From positions 1-64,000 of the forward strand of contig NZ_VCNJ01000029.1 in the NCBI RefSeq assembly GCF_005938625.1: DNA of 64,000 nucleotides. The letters run 5' to 3'. Shown piece after piece: positions 26,044-35,112 of this stretch. The first letter of the stretch is position 1. Each line of letters opens with the position of its first letter. Origin of the DNA: Pseudomonas fluorescens (GTDB lineage Bacteria; Pseudomonadota; Gammaproteobacteria; Pseudomonadales; Pseudomonadaceae). Position numbers and translations under genes: made by a program. The notes beneath the pieces were generated by a model. It made no database searches. It was given only the letters and a program-made list of their open reading frames with translations, and was not told the origin of the DNA.

Positions 26044-27063
26044 ATGAAATCCATTTTCTGTTTGTTGATTGCCGCCGGTTTCGGCGCACTGTTGCAGTTC
26101 GAAGGCGTGCCCCATGGCCTGCTGTTGGGTTCGATTGTTGTTACCGCGTTGTTTGCCAGTAAAACCGGTCTCGCCCCGGCAACTCCCTATGGACTGGGCT
26201 ACATCCAGGTCACGCTGGGCATCGCCACCGGGCTGATGTTCGAAGCGTGGGACAGTGAGACGGCCTCGACGATGTTGCCGAGCCTCGGCGTGTTGCTGAT
26301 TTGCCTTACGGTGCAAATCGCATTGGCCGGATGGTGGCTGACGCGCGGCGCAGGCTGGAATCGCACCGATGCACTGTTGGCGGTTTATCCCGGCGCACTG
26401 GCGGCGGTGTTCGATTTACTCGAGTCGGAAAAAGCGTCAAGCAAGGTCATCATCGTGCACTTGATGCGCTTGCTGCTCATCACGGTGTTGGTGAGTTTCT
26501 TGATTCCCGGCCAAGCGGCCATTGCGGTGGCCGATGGTGATCCATTGACCACAGGCATGGCTTTGACCGCCCTTTCGGTAATCGCATTGAGCGTACTGCT
26601 CGGGCGCTTGCTGCTAGTGATTGGTGTACCGGCGCCGTTCATGCTCACCGCGATCATCATCACGGCCGTGTTCGTGAAGTCGGGATGGCTGCACGGTTTT
26701 CACATGCCGGATTGGAGTTTGAATCTGGCGGCGCTGATTCTCGGCGTGCGGATCGGATCAAGGTTTCAGGGGCTTGGCTTCGCGGAACTGGGACGTCACG
26801 GCCGCACAGCGTTGGTCTCGGTTGGTTTGATGATTGTGGTCGCGGCGGTGTTTGCGGAAGTGGCGGCGCGGTGGTTGGGCAGTGATCCGCTGTCGCTGTG
26901 GCTGGCGTACATGCCGGGGGCGATCGAGACGATTGCGATTGTCGCGTTTGGTGGTGGGCTGAATGTGGTGTTTATTCTGACGCATCATTTGAGCCGGATG
27001 GTGTTGCTGCATTTTGCCCCGGCGTTGTTGGTGCAGGTGCGGCGGGCGCGCGAAGAGGCCTGA
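26044..27063 (+). CDS. AbrB-family integral membrane protein (PF05145 type)
   Basis: 339 residues with about ten membrane segments in two similar halves, as in the family formerly labelled ammonia monooxygenase or AbrB. The PGALAAVFDLLES and PGAIETIAIVAFGG segments are the two halves' matching motifs. The ribosome site AGGAAGGCG is good. The transported substrate is unknown. Despite the family name it is not a DNA-binding regulator. Confidence 0.85.
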   Translation: MKSIFCLLIAAGFGALLQFEGVPHGLLLGSIVVTALFASKTGLAPATPYGLGYIQVTLGIATGLMFEAWDSETASTMLPSLGVLLICLTVQIALAGWWLTRGAGWNRTDALLAVYPGALAAVFDLLESEKASSKVIIVHLMRLLLITVLVSFLIPGQAAIAVADGDPLTTGMALTALSVIALSVLLGRLLLVIGVPAPFMLTAIIITAVFVKSGWLHGFHMPDWSLNLAALILGVRIGSRFQGLGFAELGRHGRTALVSVGLMIVVAAVFAEVAARWLGSDPLSLWLAYMPGAIETIAIVAFGGGLNVVFILTHHLSRMVLLHFAPALLVQVRRAREEA

Positions 27064-27108
27064 CTGGAGCTGATGTCAATGTGTTGCGGTGTGTCAGTTT
27101 GATCCATC

Positions 27109-27269
27109 CCCCTCACCCCAGCCCTCTACCCCAGGGGGGCGAGGGGGAAGGGAGCCGATCTCGGTGTCTTTCAAAAGCTGAGTTCAACTCGAGATATCAG
27201 GTCGATGTAATTCGAACATCCAACGCGGTCGGCTCCCTCTCCCTCCGGGAGAGGGCTGGGGTGAGGGCA
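27109..27269. repeat. CCCTCACCC-type long inverted element
   Basis: About 160 bp with ends CCCTCACCCCAGCCCTCTAC and GGGAGAGGGCTGGGGTGAGG around a centre containing GAGATATCAGGTCGATG. It lies between convergent genes ending at 27063 and 27278. Confidence 0.85.
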
Positions 27270-27277
27270 ATGTGGCG

Positions 27278-28054
27278 CTAGCGGATGTGTGCGTCGAAGC
27301 CTTCGCTATCCGGCGCGATATCGCTCTTCAACGTCAAGGCGGGAATCTCATAGTCCCCCCCATTCTGCTGCCGAAACCCAATCGGCCTTGCACTCCACAA
27401 CTCATCCAGCCGCCGCCCCAACTCATCACAAGTCTCGGCATACCGTCCCTCATCCATCCGACTAGTCCGATACACCACAAACGGTGGCACCACTTCAAAA
27501 CCGGGGTAGTACAAAATCCCGTGTTGAATCGGAAACAGCAAATCATCAATCGGCCCGTTAATCCCGCGCGGCGCGTAATGCGACTCCCAACCGCCAGTGG
27601 TAACCATCAACATCGCCCGTTTGCCTTTCATCTTCCCTTCGCCATAACGCTCGCCCCAACGACTGTCGGAGTGTTCGCCGACGCCGTAGGCAAAACCGTA
27701 GGCGTACACCCGATCGACCCAACCTTTGAGAATGGCGGGCATGGTGAACCACCACAGCGGAAACTGCAGAATCAGCGCGTCCGCCCACAACAGTTTGTCC
27801 TGCTCGCGAGCGATGTCGGCGGCTTGGGTGCCTTCGGCGTAAGCGATTTTCGAGTCGAGGGAGGCGTGAAACGGTTTCGTCGCATCGCGCTCTGGGGCAT
27901 CGTCAGCGTCGAGGGTGGCTTTCCAGTTCATCGCGTAGAGATCGGAGACCTGCACGGTGTGGCCGGCGGCTTGCAGGCGCTGCACGCTGAAGTCGCGCAG
28001 CGAGCCGTTGAAGGAAGTCGGTTCCGGGTGTGCGTAGACGAGTAATACGTTCAT
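27278..28054 (-). CDS. NAD(P)H-dependent flavin oxidoreductase (quinone reductase type)
   Basis: 258 residues of the flavodoxin-like NQO1/MdaB/KefF group. VYAHPEPTSFNGSL near the N-terminus binds the FMN or FAD phosphate, and the PLWWFTMPAILKGWVDRV motif lines the flavin. It likely reduces quinones or related electrophiles. The ATG has CGGAG upstream. It diverges from a LysR gene 60 bp away, which is probably its regulator. Confidence 0.88.
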   Translation of the reverse strand: MNVLLVYAHPEPTSFNGSLRDFSVQRLQAAGHTVQVSDLYAMNWKATLDADDAPERDATKPFHASLDSKIAYAEGTQAADIAREQDKLLWADALILQFPLWWFTMPAILKGWVDRVYAYGFAYGVGEHSDSRWGERYGEGKMKGKRAMLMVTTGGWESHYAPRGINGPIDDLLFPIQHGILYYPGFEVVPPFVVYRTSRMDEGRYAETCDELGRRLDELWSARPIGFRQQNGGDYEIPALTLKSDIAPDSEGFDAHIR

Positions 28055-28115
28055 GTTGAAGCTCCGTTAGCTGAGTGACTGCAGGATCGGTGCTCAACCG
28101 GTATATTGGAAATGA

Positions 28116-29033
28116 ATGTCTGATATGTCTGGTATAGCCATGAATAATTTGAGACGGCTGGATATCAATCTGCTGCTGACACTCGATGTGTTGCTCTCCG
28201 AGCACAACGTCACTCGCGCGGCGCAGCGCCTGAACCTGTCGCAGCCTTCGGTGAGCGTGCATCTGGCCAAACTGCGCGACATCTTTGGCGATCCGCTGTT
28301 GTTGCCTGGGCCGCGCGGCATGCGCCCGACGGCGCGCGCCGATGAATTGCGGGAGCCATTGCGCGAGGCGTTGGAGGCATTGGAGAGGGCAGTGGCGCCG
28401 GCCAGTGCGTTCGACCCGGCGCTGGCGACGCACACCTGGAAAATCGCCGCGACCGATTACGGCGAGTCGACGGTGGTGTTGCCGGCGCTGGGCGGCTTGC
28501 GCGAACAGGCGCCGGGCACGCGACTGGCGGTGATCGATCTGACGCCGGCGCATCTGGTCAAACAGGCCGAGCAGGGCGTCTTCGATCTGGCGCTGCACAT
28601 CAGCGAAGACGCGCCGCCGGAGTTGCATCGACGGCCGCTGTTTACCGAGCGTTATGTGTTGGCCGGCCGTATCGGCCATCCGGGGCTGAAGTCTGCGCCC
28701 ACGCGCAAACAGTTCTGCGCGCTGGAGCACGTGATGGTGTCGCGCGAGGGTGGGGGCTTTTTCGGGGTGACCGACCGGGCGTTGGCCGATGTCGGGCTGA
28801 TGAGGAAAGTGGTGCTGTCGGTGCCGCACTTTCTGATGGCGATGTCGGTGCTGGCCAGCACCAATCTGGTGGCGATGCTGCCGTCACGTCTGGTGCGTGG
28901 TAACCCGGCTCTGCAAGTGGTCGACGCGCCGCTGGAAGTGCCCGGTTACGAAATGGCGATGTTCTGGGGCGAACGTTCGCATCGCGATCCGGCGCACAAA
29001 TGGCTGCGCGAGCATTTGCTGGCGTCGGTTTGA
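28116..29033 (+). CDS. LysR-type regulator
   Basis: About 305 residues. The winged helix-turn-helix (NVTRAAQRLNLSQPSVSVHLAKLR) is followed by a NodD/PcaQ-like effector domain. ATG 28116 has GGAA five bases upstream, while ATG 28140 gives the more usual family start MNNLRRLDINLLLTLD; either may be used. Divergence from the flavoprotein gene suggests local control of a quinone or electrophile response. Confidence 0.88.
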   Translation: MSDMSGIAMNNLRRLDINLLLTLDVLLSEHNVTRAAQRLNLSQPSVSVHLAKLRDIFGDPLLLPGPRGMRPTARADELREPLREALEALERAVAPASAFDPALATHTWKIAATDYGESTVVLPALGGLREQAPGTRLAVIDLTPAHLVKQAEQGVFDLALHISEDAPPELHRRPLFTERYVLAGRIGHPGLKSAPTRKQFCALEHVMVSREGGGFFGVTDRALADVGLMRKVVLSVPHFLMAMSVLASTNLVAMLPSRLVRGNPALQVVDAPLEVPGYEMAMFWGERSHRDPAHKWLREHLLASV

Positions 29034-29040
29034 GGCGCAG

Positions 29041-29109
29041 TCAGGCGTGGCCGAGGGCAATCGCAAACGACACGACGATCATGCAAGCAAACGCAAAATT
29101 GAGATTCAT
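29041..29109 (-). CDS. Possible 22-residue membrane peptide
   Basis: An ATG frame whose product begins MNLNFAFACMIVV and ends ALGHA. It is wholly hydrophobic, like a single membrane helix. An AGGA lies about 11 bases upstream, which is a weak ribosome site. It sits tail to tail with the LysR gene. It would escape automated gene callers, and evidence is limited to composition and frame. Confidence 0.35.
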   Translation of the reverse strand: MNLNFAFACMIVVSFAIALGHA

Positions 29110-29288
29110 GAGGTGTTCATCCTGAGCCTTTTAGAAGTGCGGCCATTCTGAACAGGTTGAAAGCAAAGAAAAAATTCGCCTTGTTGATTCCAATGATCGA
29201 AACAATTGATACCCCACCGGTTTGTGTTTGCTGAAGGCTTTCGCTACTCTCGCAAAACCTGCAATTACAAGCACAAACAGGCACAACC

Positions 29289-30074
29289 ATGCGCGATCAT
29301 TCTGCGGCAGAACTGCCGTCCCTGCGTCGACAGAAAATCCTTTTGCTCCTCGAACGTGACGGCAAGGTCATGGCGTCCGAGTTGAGCCAGCACTTCGCAG
29401 TCTCCGAGGACACCATCCGCCGCGACCTCGCCGAACTGGACAATGCCGGGCTGGTGCAGCGCGTGCACGGCGGGGCGCTGCCTCGTCCAAAAGACTCCGG
29501 CAAGGACTACTTCACGCGGCTGGACGAGACGGATGAGGTGAAGATTCGCCTGGCGCAACGGGCGGCGCAGGAGATTGAAGATGGGCAGATTGTGCTGTTC
29601 GATTCCGGCTCGACAACGCTGCAGGTGGCGCGCTCGTTGCGTGCAGATATCTGCATCACGGCGGTGACCGCGTCACCAATGACGGCGATTGCGCTCTCGG
29701 AATTCAAGGGTGTGAAAGTGATTCTCGCTGGCGGCCAGTTGAACCCGCGCACGATGGCGGCGGGTGGGCATGAGGCGCTGCGGCTGCTGGCTGGGATCAG
29801 GGCGGATCTGGCGATTACCGGCGTTTGCGCGATTCATCCGGAGGTGGGAATTACCTCGCTGCATTTCGACGAGGTGCCGGTGAAGCAGGCGATGCTGGAG
29901 GGCGCGGCGCGGGTGATTGCGGTGACCACGGCGGACAAGTTGGGGGCGGTGGAGCCGTTTGTGGTGGCGCCGTGTACGCGCCTGCATACGCTGATTACCG
30001 AGCGGCATGTGGCGTCGGGGAGTGTCGAGGATTATCGGCGGTTGGGGATTGTAGTCGAGCAGTTGGCGGATTGA
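29289..30074 (+). CDS. DeoR-family regulator
   Basis: 261 residues. The N-terminal HTH (VMASELSQHFAVSEDTIRRDLAEL) and wing (VQRVHGGALP) are followed by a DeoRC sugar-phosphate-sensing domain (IVLFDSGSTTLQVARSL, TGVCAIHPEVGIT). No sugar gene lies beside it. The facing neighbour is an amine-oxidase-like gene, so its target is unclear. There is no good ribosome site. Confidence 0.88.
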   Translation: MRDHSAAELPSLRRQKILLLLERDGKVMASELSQHFAVSEDTIRRDLAELDNAGLVQRVHGGALPRPKDSGKDYFTRLDETDEVKIRLAQRAAQEIEDGQIVLFDSGSTTLQVARSLRADICITAVTASPMTAIALSEFKGVKVILAGGQLNPRTMAAGGHEALRLLAGIRADLAITGVCAIHPEVGITSLHFDEVPVKQAMLEGAARVIAVTTADKLGAVEPFVVAPCTRLHTLITERHVASGSVEDYRRLGIVVEQLAD

Positions 30075-30097
30075 GGTTTTGCGGTGGTTTTGATGGC

Positions 30098-30235
30098 CCC
30101 TTCGCGAGCAAGCTCGCTCCCACAATGGATCTTCAGTGAATGATGACCCTGTAGGAGCTGCCGAAGGCTGCGATCTTTTGATTTTGATTTTTAAAAACAA
30201 GATCAAAAGATCGCAGCCTTCGGCAGCTCCTACAA
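30098..30235. repeat. Single REP plus a type-2 REPIN
   Basis: 30098-30126 is one REP (TTCGCGAGCAAGCTCGCTCC). 30147-30235 is a REPIN with arms CTGTAGGAGCTGCCGAAGGC and inner GCGATCTTTTGAT. They lie between convergent genes. Confidence 0.9.
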
Positions 30236-30247
30236 CTGGAGGGTTTG

Positions 30248-31531
30248 TCAGCGCAGGCGCTCAAGCATCTGGTAGTACCACATCCCGGCAGCCAGTAACG
30301 GATTGCCGAGCAAATCCCCCATCGGCACGCGTATGTGCTGGCACTGGGCAAACGTATCGAACTGCTCCATCTGCCCGGTGATTGCGCGGCTCATGATTTC
30401 GCCCATGATGTGCGTCGTCGCGATGCCGTGCCCCGAATAGCCCTGGCAGTACCAGACGTTGTCCGAGAGTTTGCCCAGTTGCGGGATGCGGTTGATGACG
30501 ATGCCCATTGCGCAGCTCCACTGGTAGTCGATCTGCACGCCTTTGAGCGCCGGGAAGGTCTGCTCGATGCACGGGCGCAGCTCGGCAGCGATGTCCCGTG
30601 AATCCTTGCCGCTGTAGTTGGCGCCACCGCCGAACAACAGACGGCCATCAGCTGTGAGGCGGTAGTAGTCGAGGACGAAACGGCAGTCGTAGACCGCAAG
30701 GTCTTCGGGGTTGATCTGTTTCGCCAGATCGCCCAGTGGTGCGGTGGTGACGATGCCGCCCATGGCCGGAAAAATCTTGCCCTTGAGCTGTCCCGGTTCG
30801 AGCTTGTGATAGACGTCGCCAGCGAGCATTACTTGATTAGCGTCGATCTGTCCGTGAGCCGTGCGCACGCCGGGTGTAGCGCCGTGAATGATCTCCAGCA
30901 CTTCGCTGTTTTCGAAGATCAGCGCACCGAGACCTTCCGCCGCCCGCGCTTCACCAATGCACAGGTTGAGCGGGTGCAAATGCATGTTGCGCGTATTCTT
31001 GATTGCGCCGTGGTAGAGGTCGCTTTGCAGCAGATCACGCACCTGGCTACGGTCGAGCAGGCTGACTTCATCACCTAATCCGCGCCGTACGGCTTCTTCA
31101 TAATCCTTACGCAAATCAGTCATGTGGCTGGGCTTGTACGCGGCGTGCAAGTGGCCATGTTTTAGGTCGCACTGTATGCCGTATTTCTCGACCCGTCGCT
31201 GGATGATTTCATGCCCGCGCCAGCGCAGGTGCCAGATGAAATCATCGACATCATCGCCGAGTTTCGGACGCATCTGTTTGCGCATCGCGCCATCACCGGA
31301 AAGGCTGCCGGTGACTTGACCTCCGTTGCGCCCGGTGGCGCCCCAGCCGATCTTGTGGCTTTCGACGATGGCGACTTTCAGGCCTTTTTCAGCGAGTTCG
31401 ACAGCGGTGGCGACGCCGGTGAAGCCGCCGCCGATGATCACCACGTCGACCTTGTGCCGGCCTTGCAGGGGCGGGTAGTCGGTGTCCTGGTTGAGGGTGG
31501 CGGTGTAGTAGGAATTGCAGCGTTCGGTCAT
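30248..31531 (-). CDS. FAD-dependent oxidoreductase, second PuuB-like protein
   Basis: 427 residues, the same length as PuuB at 19738. The FAD motif is VIIGGGFTGVATAVELAEKG. It starts MTERCNSYYTATLNQDTDY, in register with the other paralog; the frame to 31609 crosses a REPIN and is rejected. It lies behind a glutamine-synthetase-like ligase on the same strand, so it likely oxidises a gamma-glutamyl amine. No aldehyde dehydrogenase accompanies the pair. Confidence 0.85.
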   Translation of the reverse strand: MTERCNSYYTATLNQDTDYPPLQGRHKVDVVIIGGGFTGVATAVELAEKGLKVAIVESHKIGWGATGRNGGQVTGSLSGDGAMRKQMRPKLGDDVDDFIWHLRWRGHEIIQRRVEKYGIQCDLKHGHLHAAYKPSHMTDLRKDYEEAVRRGLGDEVSLLDRSQVRDLLQSDLYHGAIKNTRNMHLHPLNLCIGEARAAEGLGALIFENSEVLEIIHGATPGVRTAHGQIDANQVMLAGDVYHKLEPGQLKGKIFPAMGGIVTTAPLGDLAKQINPEDLAVYDCRFVLDYYRLTADGRLLFGGGANYSGKDSRDIAAELRPCIEQTFPALKGVQIDYQWSCAMGIVINRIPQLGKLSDNVWYCQGYSGHGIATTHIMGEIMSRAITGQMEQFDTFAQCQHIRVPMGDLLGNPLLAAGMWYYQMLERLR

Positions 31532-31569
31532 GTCAGTGTCCACACAAAATTCGGGAGTTGTACGCGGTC

Positions 31570-31663
31570 CCCTGTAGGAGTGAGCCTGCTCGCGATAGCG
31601 GTGTGTCATTCACAGATGATTTGACTGACATGGCCTCATCGCGAGCAGGCTCACTCCCACAGG
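31570..31663. repeat. REPIN
   Basis: Arms CCTGTAGGAGTGAGCCTGCT and complement, in the 145-bp gap between the two amine genes. Confidence 0.9.
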
Positions 31664-31678
31664 TTTGGTGTCGGATCG

Positions 31679-33043
31679 TTAAGCTTCGGTGAGATACCAA
31701 CGCCAATCCTGCTCACCCACCTCGGCCATGAACTGCCGATATTCAGCACGCTTCACCGCCAGATACACCCCGAGAAATTCCTGCCCCAAGGCATCCCGTG
31801 CCCACACCGAATTCTCCAGCGCCTGCAGCGACGTCAGCCAATCCGTCGGCAGCAACTCTTTCGCCTGCGCATAACCATTGCCTTCAACCGGCGCACCAGG
31901 ATCAAGCTCTTCACGAATGCCGCGATGAATGCCGGCAAGGATCGCCGCTGCGGCGAGATACGGGTTGGCATCGGCGCCGCAGATGCGGTGTTCGATATGC
32001 CGCGTGTTGGCCGGGCCACCGGGAACACGCAGGCTGACGGTGCGGTTGTCGACGCCCCAGGTCGGCGCCAACGGTGCATAGCTGTTGGCCTGGAAGCGCC
32101 GATACGAGTTGGCGTTCGGGCAGAACAGCAGCAGCGAATCGAGCAGGGACGCGAGCATGCCGCCAATCGCCGTGCGCAGCAGCGGGGTGCCGGCCGGGTC
32201 TTCAGAGGCGAACAGATTATGTCCCGCGCCATCGGCCAGACTCACGTGCATGTGCATGCCGGTACCGGCCAGATCATCGAACGGCTTGGCCATGAAGGTC
32301 GCCTGCATGCCGTGCTGATGGGCGATGGCTTTGACCAGACGTTTGTAACGCACGGCTTGGTCCATCGCCTGCAGTGCATCGCCATGTTCAAGGGTGATTT
32401 CCACCTGACCCGGCGCGTACTCGGAGATCGCCGTGCGCGCCGGAATGCCGTGGAGTTTGCAGGCACTGTAGAGGTCGGCGAGGAATGGTTCGATCTGCTC
32501 CAGTTCGCGCAAACCGTAGACCTGCGTATGTCGCGGTCGGCCTCCGTCGGCATCCAGCGCTGGTTGCGGTCGACCGTTGTGATCGCGTTTGGCGTCGAGC
32601 AGGTAGAACTCCAGCTCACACGCCATCACCGGGTGATAACCCTCGGCCTTGAGGCCGTCGATGACCTTGATCAGCAAGTGCCGTGGGTCGGCGATGCTCG
32701 CCGGCATGCCCTCGGTCGGGTGCATGCTGACCTGCACCGCGGCGGTCGGAATCTTGCGCCACGGCAGGCGTACCAGACTGCCTTCCAGCGGGTAGGCGCG
32801 GCAGTCGATATCGCCGACGTCCCAGACCAGACCGGAGTTTTCGACGTCTTCACCCTGCACGGTCAGGCCGAGAATGGTACTCGGCAGCGGCCGGCCGCTT
32901 TCGTACACGGCGAGCAGTTCCTCGCGGTGCAACAGTTTGCCGCGCGGCACGCCGTTGGCGTCGAGAATGAACAACTCGATCATGTCGATATCGGGGTTTT
33001 GTTCAAGGAACAGTCGTGCGTCTTCAAGGGCTGCGAATTTCAT
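31679..33043 (-). CDS. Glutamine-synthetase-family amine ligase, second PuuA-like protein
   Basis: 454 residues. Landmarks are MACELEFYLLD, GTGMHMHVSLAD, YRRFQANSYAPLAPTWG and NRTVSLRVPGGPANTRHIEHR. It belongs to the gamma-glutamylpolyamine synthetase group, paralogous to puuA at 16549. Its substrate may be another polyamine or a monoamine. ATG 33043 begins MKFAALEDARLF. The ribosome site is weak. A palindrome 300 bp upstream may control it. Confidence 0.85.
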   Translation of the reverse strand: MKFAALEDARLFLEQNPDIDMIELFILDANGVPRGKLLHREELLAVYESGRPLPSTILGLTVQGEDVENSGLVWDVGDIDCRAYPLEGSLVRLPWRKIPTAAVQVSMHPTEGMPASIADPRHLLIKVIDGLKAEGYHPVMACELEFYLLDAKRDHNGRPQPALDADGGRPRHTQVYGLRELEQIEPFLADLYSACKLHGIPARTAISEYAPGQVEITLEHGDALQAMDQAVRYKRLVKAIAHQHGMQATFMAKPFDDLAGTGMHMHVSLADGAGHNLFASEDPAGTPLLRTAIGGMLASLLDSLLLFCPNANSYRRFQANSYAPLAPTWGVDNRTVSLRVPGGPANTRHIEHRICGADANPYLAAAAILAGIHRGIREELDPGAPVEGNGYAQAKELLPTDWLTSLQALENSVWARDALGQEFLGVYLAVKRAEYRQFMAEVGEQDWRWYLTEA

Positions 33044-33172
33044 AATCAATCACTCACGATGGCGCCGCACAGGCGCGCAGATTCGGGCCGGACGCGACGC
33101 AGCAATAGGCGTGGCTGTCCTGGCAGGGATATCAAGAAGTAGGGGGCTGTCGCGGTTCTTTAACGGACGCGA

Positions 33173-33262
33173 TCAGACAGACCGGGCGATATCCGGCGGG
33201 CGTGCGGAGTGACGCAGCTTGGAGCGGCGCAGGGCCATGGGGAGATTGACGATACGATTCAT
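33173..33262 (-). CDS. Possible 29-residue leader peptide
   Basis: A frame beginning MNRIVNLPMALRRSK with AGGGG about seven bases upstream of the ATG, basic in composition. It lies between the palindrome at 33345 and the ligase gene on the same strand, where a leader peptide could sit. Support is only the ribosome site and position. The rest of 33044-33452 holds no gene. Confidence 0.3.
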   Translation of the reverse strand: MNRIVNLPMALRRSKLRHSARPPDIARSV

Positions 33263-33344
33263 ACGCAGCCCCTGTGAGAGAGGGCGCGCAGGGTAGAGAC
33301 GTTCAACGATTCTGCTTGTTGTAGTGACGTACTCATAACGCGTG

Positions 33345-33360
33345 TTTCCGTTGGCGGAAA
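33345..33360. promoter_or_regulatory. TTTCCG-N4-CGGAAA palindrome
   Basis: A perfect six-base dyad with a TTGG centre. It lies between chrA (start 34796, pointing left, stop 33453) and the minus-strand amine ligase. A regulator binding here could control the second amine gene pair. No known consensus was matched. Confidence 0.4.
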
Positions 33361-33452
33361 ACGTCGGTGGCGGGGGATGCCCGCCGACCGGTGTGCCCGG
33401 ATAGTAAGGGGGAATTCGCGGGCGTGTAAACGGGAGATTCACAGGCCAGGGT

Positions 33453-34796
33453 TCAGCGCATCAGGTGAAAGCCCAGCCCGGCGAGGGCGCAAACGATCAA
33501 CACACTGATCACGCCGCGTTTGAAAACGAACAAGGCCAATGCTGCCGCAACGGCCAACGCCACGGAAAAAACATCTGTCGCCCCGTTAAAGCCATTCGGC
33601 CAGAACACGTGATAGGCGAAGAAACACGCCAGATTCACAATCACCCCGACCACAGCGGCGGTGATTGCTGTCAGCGGTGCGGTGAACTTCAGTTCGTTAT
33701 GCGTCGATTCCACCAACGGCCCACCGGCGAGGATGAACAGAAACGAGGGCAGGAAGGTGAACCAGGTCACCAGCGTTGCTGCCAGCGCCCCGGCGGCAAA
33801 GGCATGCTCGGGGCCGAACGCCGGTTGCACGTAGGCACCGACGAAACCGACAAACGCCACCACCATGATCAGCGGTCCCGGCGTGGTTTCGCCGAGTGCG
33901 AGGCCGTCGATCATCTGTGTCGGCGTCAACCAGCCGTAATGCCCGACGGCGCCCTGATAGACGTAAGGCAGCACCGCGTAGGCGCCACCGAAGGTAAGCA
34001 GCGCAGCTTTGGTGAAGAACCAGGCCATTTGCGTGAATGTGCCGTCCCAGCCGAACAGCACCGTCAGTAACGCCATCGGCAAACACCAGAGCACTGCGCC
34101 GATCAACCCCAGACGCAGCAGCTTCGGCAGGCTGAAGCGGGCATGCTCGGGGGCTGGCGTATCGTCGTCGATCAACGCCGCGCCGAAGGATTGCTCGCTG
34201 TTGCGCGCACCCGCGTTGTTGAACCGCTGAGGGGCGAATCGTCCACCCAGATAGCCGATCAGCGCGGCCCCAAGGACGATCAAGGGGAAGGCCACGTTGA
34301 AGGCGAAAATCGCCACGAACGACGCCCCGGCAATCGCCCACAGCCACGCATTCTTCAACGCGCGCGAACCAATGCGATGCGCGGCGTGCAGGACAATCGC
34401 GGTGATCGCCGGTTTGATTCCGTAAAACACCCCGGCCACTGCCGGCACGTCACCGAAAGCGACGTACAGCCAGGACAACGCGATCAGAATGAACAGCGAC
34501 GGCAACACAAACAGCGCACCGGCAATGACCCCGCCCCAGGTGCGATGCAGCAGCCAGCCAATGTACGTCGCCAATTGCTGCGCCTCGGGGCCGGGCAGCA
34601 ACATGCAGTAGTTGAGTGCGTGCAGAAAACGCTTTTCGGAGATCCAGCGCCGTCGCTCGACCAGCTCCTGATGCATGATCGCGATCTGCCCGGCCGGCCC
34701 GCCGAAACCGATGCAGCCGAGTTTCAGCCAGAAACGCCAGGCGTGGCGCAGGGTGACGGGATCGGGGCGGGGCAGATTGTTCGGCGCTGTGCTCAA
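33453..34796 (-). CDS. chrA: Chromate transporter ChrA
   Basis: 447 residues, a full-length two-domain CHR protein. The conserved GFGGPAGQIA motif lies in the N-terminal half and TFGGAYAVLPYV with GLALGETTPGPLIMVVAFVGF in the C-terminal half. The hydrophilic linker near residue 210 separates the halves. The family exports chromate across the inner membrane. It stands alone without chrB. Confidence 0.92.
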   Translation of the reverse strand: MSTAPNNLPRPDPVTLRHAWRFWLKLGCIGFGGPAGQIAIMHQELVERRRWISEKRFLHALNYCMLLPGPEAQQLATYIGWLLHRTWGGVIAGALFVLPSLFILIALSWLYVAFGDVPAVAGVFYGIKPAITAIVLHAAHRIGSRALKNAWLWAIAGASFVAIFAFNVAFPLIVLGAALIGYLGGRFAPQRFNNAGARNSEQSFGAALIDDDTPAPEHARFSLPKLLRLGLIGAVLWCLPMALLTVLFGWDGTFTQMAWFFTKAALLTFGGAYAVLPYVYQGAVGHYGWLTPTQMIDGLALGETTPGPLIMVVAFVGFVGAYVQPAFGPEHAFAAGALAATLVTWFTFLPSFLFILAGGPLVESTHNELKFTAPLTAITAAVVGVIVNLACFFAYHVFWPNGFNGATDVFSVALAVAAALALFVFKRGVISVLIVCALAGLGFHLMR

Positions 34797-34851
34797 GCGT
34801 GACTCCGGATTTGAATCCTGGCGGAGCGGCTATCTAATCAGACTTTCAACC

Positions 34852-35104
34852 CTCACCCCAGCCCTCTCCCAGAGGGAGAGGGGGCCGACCGAGGTGTCTG
34901 GCGTTATCCATCGACCTGAAATACCGAGTCGATTATGGATTTGATGGTCACCCGAAGGGGCCGACCGAGGTGTCTGGCGTTATCAATCAACCGCAAAGAT
35001 CCCATCGATTATGGATTCACCACAACTCCTTCACGTCGGCGTACTTCTGCAATATCCCCCAATCAGTCCCCTCTCCCTCGGGGAGAGGGCTAGGGTGAGG
35101 GGCT
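34852..35104. repeat. CCCTCACCC-type element with internal duplication
   Basis: About 250 bp. Ends are CCCTCACCCCAGCCCTCTCC and GGGAGAGGGCTAGGGTGAGG. The block GGGGCCGACCGAGGTGTCTG followed by GCGTTATC occurs twice inside (near 34881 and 34957), making this copy longer than the others. It sits between chrA and moaE. Confidence 0.85.
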
Positions 35105-35112
35105 TTTGCTTT

